DNA of 64,000 bases, from contig NZ_SNAA01000017.1 of the NCBI RefSeq assembly GCF_004358695.1, positions 18,560-82,559 of the forward strand, given 5' to 3'. Position 1 is the first letter of the stretch. Every line of letters begins with the position of its first letter. The notes beneath the pieces are model-generated. The model made no database searches. It saw nothing but the letters and a program-made list of their open reading frames with translations, and had not been told where the DNA came from. Both the position numbers and the translations under genes were made by a program. The DNA is from Palleronia sediminis (GTDB taxonomy: Bacteria; Pseudomonadota; Alphaproteobacteria; Rhodobacterales; Rhodobacteraceae). Of the stretch, positions 42,374 through 53,636 are shown one piece after another.

Positions 42374-42958
42374 TCAGGGCGCGTTCCAGGATCTCTGATC
42401 GGGGATGAAAATCCGGAGGGTATCGCCGAGGCTCAACCTGCCCGGCCGTTCGACCCAGGCGGTCACGCCGCGTCGCCCCTTTGCCGCACGCTTGAACTCT
42501 TTTCCCGCGGGGCCGACCCGTTCCTCGATGGTGAGGGCCGGCAGGTGACAGGGGCGGTTCGCCATGTCGACGACAAGCGTGGTGCCGTCCGGCGCCTGAA
42601 GGCGGGACGACGGGGGGATATGGGTGAAATCCGCGATGCCCTCGACAACGATCGAGGCGCCGAGCCAACCCGGCTCTACCCGGTCGAGCCCCATATCGGC
42701 GGCGATCGCGGCCAGATCCTCGGCCGAGAGGATCGTGATCTGCCGCGTATTGGCGATCTCGGTTCCCTTGGGATGGAGTGCCACGACCCGCGAGCAGGAC
42801 GGCCGCGTGACGCCGGAATGAACCTCGCCCACGAGCCCGCCGAAACCCAGGGGCATCTCGTCGACCGGCGCGCCTTCGACGACGGGCCGGTCGCGATGGG
42901 GGACATGGCCAAGCCAGACGATGCGGCCGGTATGGTCGGTGGGGATCAGTGCGGGCAT
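42374..42958 (-). CDS. MOSC-domain protein
   Basis: A 194-residue protein with a MOSC (molybdenum cofactor sulfurase C-terminal) fold. The core strands include IVWLGHVPHRDRPVVEGA, VTRPSCSRVVALHPKGTEIANTRQ with the conserved Cys that can hold a persulfide, and GWLGASIVVEGIADFTHIPP. MOSC proteins transfer sulfur or use the molybdenum cofactor; a small stand-alone one cannot be assigned a substrate. Encoded downstream of the ftsH terminator and transcribed separately. Confidence 0.85.
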   Translation of the reverse strand: MPALIPTDHTGRIVWLGHVPHRDRPVVEGAPVDEMPLGFGGLVGEVHSGVTRPSCSRVVALHPKGTEIANTRQITILSAEDLAAIAADMGLDRVEPGWLGASIVVEGIADFTHIPPSSRLQAPDGTTLVVDMANRPCHLPALTIEERVGPAGKEFKRAAKGRRGVTAWVERPGRLSLGDTLRIFIPDQRSWNAP

Positions 42959-43011
42959 GACAGGTCCGATCTGTGGGAACGCCCCCGGCTTAGCGGCCCG
43001 CCCCGCAAACG

Positions 43012-43040
43012 AAAAGACCCGCGCCGGTGGGGCGCGGGTC
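43012..43040 (-). terminator. Rho-independent terminator of ftsH
   Basis: On the minus strand GACCCGCGCC, 5-base loop, GGCGCGGGTC (43016-43025 with 43031-43040), then TTTTC (43012-43015). Ten perfect pairs and a T-run, 24 bases after the ftsH stop. Confidence 0.85.
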
Positions 43041-43063
43041 CGTATCCTCGGGGTGCCAGCCGA

Positions 43064-44980
<1,917 letters not shown>

Positions 44981-45056
44981 GGATTCTCTCCGGCCTGAAA
45001 AGGTTCGGGGGCGGCGGACCGTCCCGGTACCCTAGATATACACGCCGCGTGCGTAT

Positions 45057-46292
45057 TCAATCGCGGATCATCCATCGCGGGAAATGGTCGCGGGGGGCCG
45101 CCAGCCGCGCGGTGAACCCGTTGGGCCAGCCCGCCAGTGGCGCAGCGATCAGCCCGCCGCGGTCGTCGCGCAAGGCGGGCGAGGCCATGAGAGTGGCGCG
45201 CGGCATCCCCGTCTCGCGCCAGCCGGGGCAGTCCCGCAGGCCCGCGGCACCCAGTGCGCCGATGCGCATCCCGGCCCCGCCCGGCCCCGAAATCCGCCAA
45301 CGCCCGTCCCAGACCTGCCCCCAGGGCCGGTCGGGCCCGACGGCCGCAAGCTCGCGGGTGAGGCGCAGCGCGCCGCGATCGGCAAGGACGCGCACCCCCG
45401 CCAGAGTGCCATCGCCCGCCTGCGCCAGACGCAGAAGGGCCGGGGCGCGCGGCGCATATGTCGCGCCGTTCAGCCACAGGATCGCCGACCCCATGACGCG
45501 GCGCTGCATGTCGGGGGCGAGCGTGGCCAGCGCATCGGTGTCGATCAAAAGATCGCCGCCCTCCTGTCGCGTGTTCAGCATGGCCCAGTCCGACAAAAGC
45601 CGCGCGATGGCGTTGCGCGTATCGGCCAGTCGTTCGGCGGCACCGGCAAGCGACGCCGCGTCGATGCCAAGATCGCCCAGCGCGGCAAGCGCTGTGCGCG
45701 CGCGCGTCCGCAGATAGGCCGGGTCGGCATTGGTCGGGTCGTCCGACCAGCCGATCCCGTTCTCCACCAGCATCCGGCGCAAGGTCGCGCGGCTTTCGTG
45801 CAGGATCGGGCGCAGGAATCGGATGCCGCCCTGGCGAAAGCTCGGCCGCATCCCGCACAAGCCCTCGAGCCCGGCATTCCGGGCAAGGCCCATCAGCACC
45901 GTTTCGGCCTGGTCGTCGCGGGTATGGCCCAGCGCGACCGTCTCGCAACCGTCCAGACGCGCCGCGCGGGCCACCGCCTCATACCGGGCGCGCCGTGCCG
46001 CGTCGGCAAGGTTGCCCGGCCCCGCCCCTTCGGTCCAGATCAGCGTGCGATGCGCGATCCCCCGCCCGGCGCAGAAATCGGCCACCCGACCAAGCTCGGC
46101 AGCCGACCCTTCGCGCAGGCGATGATCGAAGCTGAGGACGACGAGCGGCTCGGGGCCCAGCGCCTCGATGGCGAGCACCAGCAGCGCGGTGGAATCGCTG
46201 CCGCCCGATACGGCAAGCCCGACCCGGCGGCCCGAGCGCATGTCGTGGCGCATCAGCGCCAGCGCATCGGGCGCGAGCGCCGGACCGGTCAC
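45057..46292 (-). CDS. tilS: tRNA(Ile)-lysidine synthase
   Basis: A 411-residue enzyme that changes C34 of tRNA-Ile(CAU) into lysidine so that it reads AUA. The PP-loop is AVSGGSDSTALLVL, followed by LSFDHRLREGSA, LGHTRDDQAETVLMGL and GLCGMRPSFRQGGIRFLRPIL, as in the family, with the C-terminal substrate-recognition part less conserved. The ATG overlaps the ybgF stop (ATGA, 46289-46292). pal-ybgF-tilS-ftsH is a standard alphaproteobacterial order. Confidence 0.94.
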   Translation of the reverse strand: MTGPALAPDALALMRHDMRSGRRVGLAVSGGSDSTALLVLAIEALGPEPLVVLSFDHRLREGSAAELGRVADFCAGRGIAHRTLIWTEGAGPGNLADAARRARYEAVARAARLDGCETVALGHTRDDQAETVLMGLARNAGLEGLCGMRPSFRQGGIRFLRPILHESRATLRRMLVENGIGWSDDPTNADPAYLRTRARTALAALGDLGIDAASLAGAAERLADTRNAIARLLSDWAMLNTRQEGGDLLIDTDALATLAPDMQRRVMGSAILWLNGATYAPRAPALLRLAQAGDGTLAGVRVLADRGALRLTRELAAVGPDRPWGQVWDGRWRISGPGGAGMRIGALGAAGLRDCPGWRETGMPRATLMASPALRDDRGGLIAAPLAGWPNGFTARLAAPRDHFPRWMIRD

Positions 46293-47104
46293 GGACAGCT
46301 CAGGCTTGCCCTCGCGGCCTGTGCCTCTGCGGCGGCGGTGCTGTCGGGAAAGCGCGTGATCGCCTCGCCCAGCGTCACGCAGGCATCCGCCCGCTGGCCC
46401 AGCGTGTCGAGCGACAGGCCCAGCGCGACCAGCGCATCGCCGGCGCGGGGGCCGGTGGGCTGGCCCGAGAACGCCTCGAGATAGGCGCGGGCGGCGGATT
46501 GCGTCTCGCCCAGCTGCTCGAACGCCTTTGCACGCAGGTAATGCGCCTCGCCGGTCAGCGGGCCGCCGGTATAGGTCTCGGTAAAGGCCGCAAAGAGGTC
46601 GATGGCGCTGCGAAAGCTACCGGAGTCGAGCGCCTCCTTCGCGCGATCGAAATCGGCCTGTTCGCCGAGGGCTAGCTGGGCGCCATCCGTCACCGGGTCA
46701 GGCTGGGCGGGCGGCGGCGGGGCCGCCTCGTCGCCGCCCAGAGGCGGCGTCTCGCCGATGGCGCCGATATCGCACCCCTCCTCGATCTCGCAAAGGCGGA
46801 AGGTCAGGTCGCCGATCCGGTTGGTCCCGTCCGACACCACCCGCGATATGCGGTTCTGCAGCCGCTCTGTCTCGGCGGTCAGTCGCCTGAGTTCCGCCTC
46901 CATCGCGTCGACCCGCTCGAGCACCGACGTCCCCTGGATCGACGTGCCGACCCCGCCCGTGGTCGACAGCTCGCGCTGAAGCCGTTGCAGATCGACCGAC
47001 AGCACCGACAGAGACTGCCGGATATCGGCAAGCGTCTGGTCGTCCTGTGCGGCGGCGATGCCGGGCACGAGGGCCAGAGAGAGAACAAGGGCGCGCAACC
47101 GCAT
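46289..47104 (-). CDS. ybgF: Tol-Pal coordinating protein YbgF (CpoB)
   Basis: A 271-residue periplasmic protein with signal peptide (MRLRALVLSLALVPGIAAA), a coiled-coil N-terminal part (residues 25-95, leucine heptads such as LQRLQREL and AELRRLTAETERLQ) for trimerisation, a Pro/Ala linker and a C-terminal TPR domain (FDRAKEALDSGSFRSAIDLFAAF, YLRAKAFEQLGETQSAARAYLEAF). YbgF/CpoB links outer-membrane constriction by Tol-Pal to peptidoglycan synthesis. Four bases follow the pal stop; coupled to tilS. Confidence 0.93.
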   Translation of the reverse strand: MRLRALVLSLALVPGIAAAQDDQTLADIRQSLSVLSVDLQRLQRELSTTGGVGTSIQGTSVLERVDAMEAELRRLTAETERLQNRISRVVSDGTNRIGDLTFRLCEIEEGCDIGAIGETPPLGGDEAAPPPPAQPDPVTDGAQLALGEQADFDRAKEALDSGSFRSAIDLFAAFTETYTGGPLTGEAHYLRAKAFEQLGETQSAARAYLEAFSGQPTGPRAGDALVALGLSLDTLGQRADACVTLGEAITRFPDSTAAAEAQAARASLSCP

Positions 47105-47108
47105 TGCC

Positions 47109-47654
47109 CTAGCTCACCGCGGCGCCGGCGGCGATCACAGTGACCGCGCGACGGTTCTTGGCATAGCAATCCTCGGTCGAGCAGACCTCGATCGGGCGTT
47201 CCTTGCCGTAGGTCAGGGTTTGCAGACGGCCGGCCGAGACGCCGACGCTCACGAGATAGTCGCGCACCGATGCCGCCCGGCGCGCGCCGAGCGCGAGGTT
47301 GTATTCGCGCGTTCCCTGCTCGTCGGCGTGGCCTTCGATGATGGCGGTATATTCGGGGTTGGCCAGCAGCCATTCGGCCTGCCCGCGCAGCGTCTGGCGG
47401 GCGGGGTCCGACAGGGTCGACTGGTCGACGGCGAACAGGATTCGGTCGCCGACGGTCTGGTTGAAATAGGCCACCGACCGCGGGTCGTTGATCCCGCTTC
47501 CGGTCACGCCCGGCCCGGCGCCGAGACCGGCCCCCACCGAGGGGTCGGTGGGAAAGCCCGAGCCGTCCCCCACCGCCGAAAAACGGTCGGGGCTGGAACA
47601 GGCCGCCAGCCCGGCGACGCCCAGAACAAGCGCGATCTTGGTGAATGCTCGCAT
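47109..47654 (-). CDS. pal: Peptidoglycan-associated lipoprotein
   Basis: A 181-residue lipoprotein with lipobox Leu-Ala-Ala-Cys (Cys19) and a C-terminal OmpA domain (RILFAVDQSTLSDPARQTL, AIIEGHADEQGTREYNLALGARRA, YGKERPIEV) that binds meso-diaminopimelate in peptidoglycan. It anchors the outer membrane to the wall and binds TolB. A 90-base spacer separates it from tolB; two Cys in VCSTEDCYAKN could form a disulfide as in many Pal proteins. Confidence 0.96.
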   Translation of the reverse strand: MRAFTKIALVLGVAGLAACSSPDRFSAVGDGSGFPTDPSVGAGLGAGPGVTGSGINDPRSVAYFNQTVGDRILFAVDQSTLSDPARQTLRGQAEWLLANPEYTAIIEGHADEQGTREYNLALGARRAASVRDYLVSVGVSAGRLQTLTYGKERPIEVCSTEDCYAKNRRAVTVIAAGAAVS

Positions 47655-47744
47655 CGGAATGCCCTATATTCTTGGCCGCGCCCTATCGGCCGGCATGGAT
47701 CGCGGATGATTCTAGCACCCATGCGCCCCGTTGGAAACTGATGC

Positions 47745-49076
47745 TCAGCGCAGAAGCGGCGACCATGCGGGGTCAGACGCCATGCCGTCCACATCGACCC
47801 GTTTGAGGTTGCGCCCCGACACATCGACCGAATAGAGCGCCGGCTGTCCATCGGCCCCGGCGCTTTCGCGGGTGAACATGATGACGCGCCCGTTCGGCGC
47901 CCATGTCGGCCCCTCGTCGAGGAAGGACGCGGTGAGCAGCCGCTCTTCGCTGCCATCGGTGCGCATCACGCCGATATGGAACCGCCCCTCGTTCTGCTTG
48001 GTAAAGGCGATGAGGTCTCCGCGCGGGCTCCAGACGGGGGTGCCGTAGCGGCCCGGCCCGAAGCTGATTCGCCGCGCCTCGCCCCCCGAGGCGGGCATGA
48101 CGTAAAGCTGCGGCGTGCCCGAACGGTCGCTTTCGAACACGATCTGGCTGCCATCGGGGCTGTAGGAGGGCGCGGTTTCGATCGAGGCCGCATTGGTAAG
48201 CTGGGTCAGCGCCCCGCCCGGCTGCAGGCGATAGATGTCGCTGTTGCCGTTGATGGCGGCCGAGAACACGATGCTTTGCCCGTCAGGCGCATAGCGGGGT
48301 GAAAAGGTCATCGACCCGTCCGGCACGGGCAGCGGGATCCGCGTCACCGATCCGACATCGAGCTGGTAGATCTGCGGGAACCCGGTCTCGTAGCTGGTAT
48401 AGAGGATGCGGTCGCCCTCGGGCGAGAAGCGCGGGGCGAGCGTCAGGCCGTCGGCATTCGTCAGGAACTGCATGTTCGCGCCGTCGTAATCCATCACGGC
48501 GAGCCGTTTGGAGCGGTCGTTCTTGGGCCCGCTTTCCGACACGAACACCACGCGGCTGTCGAAATAGCCCGACTCGCCGGTGATGCGCGAATAGACCGCG
48601 TCGGACACCTTGTGCGCGAGCCGGCGCCAGCCGTCCTGCCCGCCCTGGAACTGCAATCCCTCGCCCAGCGGCGCGTCCGAGAACACGTCGAAAAGGCGGA
48701 ACTTGACGGTGAGCGACCCGTCTGAGGCCACCGACACCGCGCCCGTCACCAGCGCCTGCGCGTTGATGGCTTTCCAGTTGACGTAATCGACGGTGGGGGT
48801 GAACTCGGTCACGGGGGCGATGAAGGCGTCGGACGAGATGCGGCGAAACAGCCCCGTCCCGACCAGGTCATCGGCGACGACCTGGGTGATCCGCTCGGCC
48901 CATTCGGCAGCCTCGGGCCCTTCGGCGACAAAGGTGGGGATCGCGATGGGCAACGGCTCGACCACGCCCTCGGTGATCTCGATCCGCAAGGGGCCGTCCT
49001 GCGCCATCGCAGGGAGTGCAATCGGGGTCGCGGCAAGCGCCAGGGCGATGACGCGAAAAACTCGGGGCAGTCCCAT
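47745..49076 (-). CDS. tolB: Tol-Pal periplasmic beta-propeller TolB
   Basis: A 443-residue exported protein: signal peptide (residues 1-24, cleaved at AMAQ), N-terminal D1 domain and a six-blade propeller with repeated SPDG-type turns ([66 protein letters not shown]). TolB links TolA/TolQR to Pal. It lies 51 bases after the tolA-like gene and 90 before pal. Confidence 0.96.
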   Translation of the reverse strand: MGLPRVFRVIALALAATPIALPAMAQDGPLRIEITEGVVEPLPIAIPTFVAEGPEAAEWAERITQVVADDLVGTGLFRRISSDAFIAPVTEFTPTVDYVNWKAINAQALVTGAVSVASDGSLTVKFRLFDVFSDAPLGEGLQFQGGQDGWRRLAHKVSDAVYSRITGESGYFDSRVVFVSESGPKNDRSKRLAVMDYDGANMQFLTNADGLTLAPRFSPEGDRILYTSYETGFPQIYQLDVGSVTRIPLPVPDGSMTFSPRYAPDGQSIVFSAAINGNSDIYRLQPGGALTQLTNAASIETAPSYSPDGSQIVFESDRSGTPQLYVMPASGGEARRISFGPGRYGTPVWSPRGDLIAFTKQNEGRFHIGVMRTDGSEERLLTASFLDEGPTWAPNGRVIMFTRESAGADGQPALYSVDVSGRNLKRVDVDGMASDPAWSPLLR

Positions 49077-49127
49077 CCTATCTTCCTCCGTGGCGGCGCC
49101 CGTGGGGCGGTCGCCGGTCCGTTCGGT

Positions 49128-50234
49128 TCAGCGCATCCGCATGTCTGTCGGATTGAAGGTCACTTCGACCTCGCGCCAGTGAGCGTATTTGTCCTGCGGC
49201 AGTTGATAACCGCCATTTTCGTTCTGGCATCGCAAAATCGCGCGACGACCGCGTTCGAAGGCCGACCTTATTGCCGCGTCGCTTCCGCCCGATGCCGCCG
49301 TCTGGCGCAGCGAGTCGCCGACCACGCGGCCGTCGGGCGTCATCTCGAACCGGATCGAGACGGTCACGTTCGCACTTTCCGAGCCTGTATCGACCTGCCA
49401 GCACCGCCGCACGGCGAGGCGGAACGCCTCTTTCTCGCCGAAAGACAGGGGCGGCCCGGCGGGGGCGCCAAGCGCCGCACCGGTTTCGGCCATGTCCTGA
49501 AGCCCCGACAGCGTGTCGTTCACCGCGCTTTGCACGTTGTCCGACGCCGCTTCGGCGGTGCGGGCGGGCGTCTGCGGCGTCTCGACGGGCGGGGTGGGAC
49601 GGGCCGGGCGCGTTCGCGGCCGGGCCGAGGTGCTGGGCGCGGCCCCCGCGACGGTCGTGCCGGGATCGGCATCCTCGGTCACGATCTCGGTCGCGGTCTC
49701 GGGCGGCGCGGCAGGGGCCTCGGGCTCGACCGGGTCGGGCGCCTCGGCGGTCGGATCGGGGTCGACCGCATCGGTCCGCGTCTCGGCGGTCTCTGCTTCG
49801 GGGGGCGCGGGCGCCTCGGGGACCGACGACACGCGCGGCGCCGCGCGGGGCGAATCCGAGGGCGCGATCGGCAGGTCGGGGGCCTCGGACGGGGCCGGCT
49901 CGGGCTCCGGCATCGGCTCGGGCGTCGGTTCGGACTCCGGCTCCGGCTCCGGGGCAGGTTCCGGCTCGGGCGTCGGCTCGGGCGTCGGTTCGGGCTCGGG
50001 CTCGGGCTCCGGCTCCGCGGCGGGCTCAGGCTCCGGCTCGGGCTCGACCTCCGGCTCGGGCGCGGGGTCGCCGATCTCGGGGCGGGTGAGCGCCGCGAAC
50101 TCTTCCTCGCTCAGAACCGTCACGTCAGCCACGCTGGGCGCGGGCAGCGGCTCGCGCTCGAACAGCCCGCCCAACATCAGCAGGGCGATGAGCGCGGCAT
50201 GGGCCGAAGCCGATATGATGAACGCGGTATCCAT
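49128..50234 (-). CDS. tolA: TolA-like periplasm-spanning protein
   Basis: A 368-residue protein with one N-terminal helix (residues 3-23), a long low-complexity Pro/Glu/Ala domain (roughly residues 60-225) and a C-terminal TonB/TolA-type domain ([46 protein letters not shown]). Where E. coli TolA has an Ala/Lys-rich helix, this one has Glu-Pro repeats, likely a stiff extended arm. Its position between tolR and tolB fixes the identity despite weak sequence conservation. Confidence 0.88.
   Translation of the reverse strand: MDTAFIISASAHAALIALLMLGGLFEREPLPAPSVADVTVLSEEEFAALTRPEIGDPAPEPEVEPEPEPEPAAEPEPEPEPEPTPEPTPEPEPAPEPEPESEPTPEPMPEPEPAPSEAPDLPIAPSDSPRAAPRVSSVPEAPAPPEAETAETRTDAVDPDPTAEAPDPVEPEAPAAPPETATEIVTEDADPGTTVAGAAPSTSARPRTRPARPTPPVETPQTPARTAEAASDNVQSAVNDTLSGLQDMAETGAALGAPAGPPLSFGEKEAFRLAVRRCWQVDTGSESANVTVSIRFEMTPDGRVVGDSLRQTAASGGSDAAIRSAFERGRRAILRCQNENGGYQLPQDKYAHWREVEVTFNPTDMRMR
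49861..50081 (-). repeat. Glu-Pro hexanucleotide repeat tract in tolA
   Basis: The minus strand reads dozens of GAGCCG/GAGCCC-like hexamers (the plus strand shows GGCTCC/GGCTCG), encoding alternating Pro-Glu with occasional Ala, Thr and Ser. Such tracts are prone to length change, so strain-to-strain length variation is likely. Confidence 0.8.
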
Positions 50235-50263
50235 GTCAGGGCGTGGCCACGCGGCCCCCCACC

Positions 50264-50746
50264 TTACCTGTCCGTGCCGTCGAGCCGCGGTCCGCCCGCG
50301 TCGGTCACGAGCCCGATATCACGAAAGCCCCCGGCGTTGAGCGCCCCCATCACCTCGGCGACGCGGGCATAGGGCACCGCCCCGTCGGCGCGCAGGAACA
50401 CGCGCCGCGTCTCGCGCTCGGCCGCGATCGCCCTGAGCTGGGCGACGAGATCGGCGCTTTCCGTCTCGTTGGCCATCAGCAGAACGCGCCCGTCCTCGGC
50501 GAGCGTGACGGTCAGCGGCTCCTCCTGTTCGGTGGGCAATGCTTCGGCGGCGGTTTCGGGCAGGCGCACGGGCACCCCCACCGTCAACAACGGCGCCGAG
50601 ACCATGAACACGATGAGCAGCACCAGCATCACGTCGACAAAGGGTGTCACGTTGATCTCGGACATCGGACGCACGCGGGACCGCCGCCGCCGCCGCCCGC
50701 CGTGACCGCCCCGCACCGGCGCGTTCGAGATCGTCCCCGCGCCCAT
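50264..50746 (-). CDS. tolR: Tol-Pal proton channel subunit TolR
   Basis: A 160-residue ExbD/TolR protein with one N-terminal helix preceded by [22 protein letters not shown], whose Asp carries protons, and a periplasmic domain ending [11 protein letters not shown]. The first 27 residues are unusually Arg/Gly-rich. The ATG shares its A with the tolQ stop (TGATG). Works with TolQ to energise TolA. Confidence 0.96.
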   Translation of the reverse strand: MGAGTISNAPVRGGHGGRRRRRSRVRPMSEINVTPFVDVMLVLLIVFMVSAPLLTVGVPVRLPETAAEALPTEQEEPLTVTLAEDGRVLLMANETESADLVAQLRAIAAERETRRVFLRADGAVPYARVAEVMGALNAGGFRDIGLVTDAGGPRLDGTDR

Positions 50747-51441
50747 CAGCCGTCGATCTGCCGCGACAGGATGGTCGAGAACTCGTCCGAGAACGCCTCG
50801 TAGCCGCCGACGATCCGCGCCGCATCGGTCGAAAGCTTGTTGTAGAACACGACCGCCGGGATCGCGGCCAGCAGCCCCAGCCCTGTCGCCAGAAGCGCCT
50901 CGGCGATGCCGGGGGCAACGACCGCCAGCGAGGTGTTCTGCTGCTCGGCGATCTCGACAAAGGCGTTCATGATGCCCCAGACGGTGCCGAACAGCCCGAT
51001 GAAGGGCGCGGTCGAGCCGATGGTGGCGAGGATCGGCAGGCTTCGTTCGAGATCGTCGGCCTCGCGCGAGATGGCGACATCCATGCTGCGCTCGATCCGG
51101 CTTTGCGCGCCGGGTATCATCCGGCCGTCATCGGCATGGCTGCGCTGCCATTCGCCCATGCCGGCGGCAAAGACCGAGGCCGCGCGCCCGTCGGGCTCGG
51201 GGCCGAGGGTGCGGTACAACTCGTCCAGCGGCTCGCCCGACCAGAACGCGGCCTCGAACCGGGCCTGTTCGGACCGGGCCGCGCGAAAGGCGAGGTATTT
51301 GCGGATGGTGATCGCCCAGCCCCAGATCGACGCGGCGATCAGGATGAGCATCACCAGTTTGACGGTGATCGTCGCGCGGGCGAAAAGGGCCAGCATCGAA
51401 AAGTCGATTTCGGACGCCGCGGCGAGCGTTTCGGGTTCCAT
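50746..51441 (-). CDS. tolQ: Tol-Pal proton channel subunit TolQ
   Basis: A 231-residue ExbB/TolQ protein with three helices (residues 17-40, 130-155, 175-198) and the signatures ILIAASIWGWAITIRKY, LERSLPILATIGSTAPFIGLFGTVWGIM and GIAEALLATGLGLLAAIPAVVFYNKL, the last two lining the proton path. The ATG at 51441 gives the family N-terminus; an upstream in-frame start at 51492 has no homology. Preceded by a 108-base gap from ybgC that may hold a promoter. Confidence 0.96.
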   Translation of the reverse strand: MEPETLAAASEIDFSMLALFARATITVKLVMLILIAASIWGWAITIRKYLAFRAARSEQARFEAAFWSGEPLDELYRTLGPEPDGRAASVFAAGMGEWQRSHADDGRMIPGAQSRIERSMDVAISREADDLERSLPILATIGSTAPFIGLFGTVWGIMNAFVEIAEQQNTSLAVVAPGIAEALLATGLGLLAAIPAVVFYNKLSTDAARIVGGYEAFSDEFSTILSRQIDG

Positions 51442-51549
51442 GGGCCTGCTCTTCGGTTCAGCGGATCGTCTTGCGCGATCCTTTCGCCACATACCTATCC
51501 CACGCGGCGGCGAAAAGCTATCGCTTGAAGGATGGCGGCCCGCCGGGGG

Positions 51550-51945
51550 TCACGCGCCCGCCGGTCGGCGAAGTTCCGCCGGAAGCCGGCGCGGCGTGCC
51601 GCCATGCATGTCGATGGCCGCAAGCTCGACCCGCGCGCGGAACAGGGGCCGCTCGTCGCGGGTGACGACTTGCGACAGCACGATCCGCGCGCCGGTCCGC
51701 TCGAGCACCTCGGTCGCCACCTCGAGCCTGTCGTCGAGCGTGGCGGGCGCGCGGAAATCGGCCTCGATCCGGCGCACGGCAAAGACGATGCCGCGGGCGC
51801 GCAGCGCGACCTGGTCGACGCCCTCGCCCCGCACCCAGTCCGAGCGCGCACGCTCGATGAACTTGAGGTAATTGGCGTGATACACGATCCCGCCCATGTC
51901 GGTATCCTCGTAATAGACCGTCACGGGAAAGACATGCGGGCTCAT
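51550..51945 (-). CDS. ybgC: Tol-Pal associated acyl-CoA thioesterase YbgC
   Basis: A 131-residue hot-dog-fold thioesterase. The diagnostic N-terminal motif is YYEDTDMGGIVYHANYLKFIERAR, containing the catalytic Asp of the 4-hydroxybenzoyl-CoA thioesterase family (motif given in two parts: YYEDTDMGG, IVYHANYLKFIERAR). YbgC precedes tolQ in most proteobacteria and acts on acyl-CoA or acyl-ACP linked to phospholipid metabolism. Its ATG overlaps the stop of the preceding orphan gene (ATGA). Confidence 0.94.
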   Translation of the reverse strand: MSPHVFPVTVYYEDTDMGGIVYHANYLKFIERARSDWVRGEGVDQVALRARGIVFAVRRIEADFRAPATLDDRLEVATEVLERTGARIVLSQVVTRDERPLFRARVELAAIDMHGGTPRRLPAELRRPAGA

Positions 51946-52568
51946 GCGACGCGCCCCATTCGCGCGGCCAGCCTCAGCGCATGGGCCGGGTCGTCGGCAT
52001 AGGACGGCAGGATCGGATCATAGGCCGCGCGGACCAGATCGCCGATATCGGGGCGCAGGATCACATGGCCCGCCTCGGTCCGTCCCAGCGGCGAGCGGTC
52101 AGTAAAGGCGCGGTCCGACCACAGCAGGACGGTCTGCACCGCCTGCGCGAGCGCCAGATCCTCGGCCGGGACCGCCGACAGGGCCGCGTCGAGCCGCACG
52201 AAGACGAAGGCCGCCCGGATCGCGTTGCCCCCGTCGAAGCGGAACACGCGATACTGGTTCGCCCCGGACGCCTGAAGCCGGTCGAGCAGCGACCCGAGAT
52301 CGGGAATCAGCCGGTCGAGATCGGGAACCGACCGCAATTCGTCCCAATCGCGCAGAAAGAACACCATGAGGTTCACGCCCAACTCGGGGTCCATCTCGGT
52401 GATCTCGAGCCGCGCCAGGCGGGCCACCGCCTCGATCGCGCCCTTGACGGTGCCGAGCGTGGCATCGTCGACCCCGAACACCACCGGGGCGATGGGGCGG
52501 CCCCAGCGGGCGAAGGTGTATTTGCCGTCCGAGCGCGTGAACAGCGCGGCGATCTCGTCATGTGTCAT
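51942..52568 (-). CDS. Conserved protein of unknown function between ruvB and ybgC
   Basis: A 208-residue soluble protein starting MTHDEIAALFTRSDGKYTFARWGRPIAPVVFG; this opening and the segments GVNLMVFFLRDWDELRSVPDL and DDPAHALRLAARMGR look conserved, but I know no Pfam function. No signal peptide or membrane segment is seen. It is coupled to ybgC (ATGA) and follows ruvB by 44 bases. The start at 52568 is chosen over an upstream frame extension that is Arg/Pro-rich noise. Confidence 0.75.
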   Translation of the reverse strand: MTHDEIAALFTRSDGKYTFARWGRPIAPVVFGVDDATLGTVKGAIEAVARLARLEITEMDPELGVNLMVFFLRDWDELRSVPDLDRLIPDLGSLLDRLQASGANQYRVFRFDGGNAIRAAFVFVRLDAALSAVPAEDLALAQAVQTVLLWSDRAFTDRSPLGRTEAGHVILRPDIGDLVRAAYDPILPSYADDPAHALRLAARMGRVA

Positions 52569-52612
52569 GGGGCGGGTTCTAGGCAACGGGCGCGGGCAGG
52601 TAAACGCCCCGC

Positions 52613-53632
52613 TCAGTCGAACAGATCGCCCGCCGGGCGCGGCGGCTCGAGCCCGAGATGACGCCATGCGCCGGACGCCAGCATCCGCCCGCGCGGGGTC
52701 CGCTGGATCAGGCCCTGTTGCAGCAGGTAGGGCTCGATCACCTCTTCGAGGGCGTCGCGCGATTCCGACAGGGCGGCGGACAGCGTCTCGATGCCGACCG
52801 GCCCGCCCTGGTAATGCTCGGCGATCAGCCGCAGGTAACGGCGGTCGGCCCCGTCAAGCCCCAGCCCGTCGACGCCCAGCCGCGTCAGCGCGCGGTCGGC
52901 CAATTCACGGGTGAGCCGCCCGTCGCCCTCGACCAGTGCGAAATCGACGACCCGGCGCAGCAGCCGCCCGGCGATGCGGGGTGTGCCGCGGGCGCGGGTG
53001 GCGATCTCGCGCGTGCCGCCCGGATCGGCCTCGATCCCCATCAGCCGCGCACCGCGCGCCACGATCGCGTCAAGCTCGTCCACCGTGTAGAATTGCAGCC
53101 GAACCGGGATGCCGAAGCGGTCGCGCAGCGGCGTGGTCAAGAGCCCCAGCCGCGTCGTCGCACCCACCAGCGTGAAGGGCTGAAGCTCGATCCGCACGGT
53201 CCGCGCGGCCGGCCCCTCGCCGATGACGAGATCGAGCTCGAAATCCTCGAGCGCGGGGTAAAGCACCTCTTCGACGACCGGGTTCAAGCGGTGGATCTCG
53301 TCGATGAAGAGGACGTCGCGCGCTTCGAGATTGGTGAGGATCGCCGCCAGATCGCCCGCGCGGGCGAGGACCGGCCCCGATGTCATGCGGAAATTCACCC
53401 CCAGCTCGCGCGCGACGATCTGGGCCAGCGTCGTCTTGCCCAGGCCCGGCGGGCCGTGAAACAGCGCGTGATCCATCGCCTTGCCGCGCATCCGGGCGCT
53501 TTCGATGAAAACCTTGAGGTTGGCGCGCGCCTCGGCCTGCCCGGTAAAGGCGTCGAGCGTCTGCGGGCGCAGCGCGTGGCCTTCGTCCTCGGGCAGCGGC
53601 TCTGGCCGGAGTGCGGGATCGGGGGTCGTCAT
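52613..53632 (-). CDS. ruvB: Holliday junction branch-migration motor RuvB
   Basis: A 339-residue AAA+ ATPase. It has [15 protein letters not shown], Walker [13 protein letters not shown], Walker [10 protein letters not shown], sensor region [18 protein letters not shown] and the DNA-binding winged helix with [12 protein letters not shown], all standard. The ATG at 53632 lies four bases after the ruvA stop and gives the normal family length. RuvAB drives branch migration of Holliday junctions. Confidence 0.97.
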   Translation of the reverse strand: MTTPDPALRPEPLPEDEGHALRPQTLDAFTGQAEARANLKVFIESARMRGKAMDHALFHGPPGLGKTTLAQIVARELGVNFRMTSGPVLARAGDLAAILTNLEARDVLFIDEIHRLNPVVEEVLYPALEDFELDLVIGEGPAARTVRIELQPFTLVGATTRLGLLTTPLRDRFGIPVRLQFYTVDELDAIVARGARLMGIEADPGGTREIATRARGTPRIAGRLLRRVVDFALVEGDGRLTRELADRALTRLGVDGLGLDGADRRYLRLIAEHYQGGPVGIETLSAALSESRDALEEVIEPYLLQQGLIQRTPRGRMLASGAWRHLGLEPPRPAGDLFD

Positions 53633-53636
53633 CGCG

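Noticed and set aside
45035-45060. Possible ftsH promoter (TTGAAT and TATATC, minus strand)
   Set aside because: Spacer of 14 bases is too short for sigma-70 and the heat-shock -10 (CCCCAT) is absent, so it is only mentioned in the ftsH entry.
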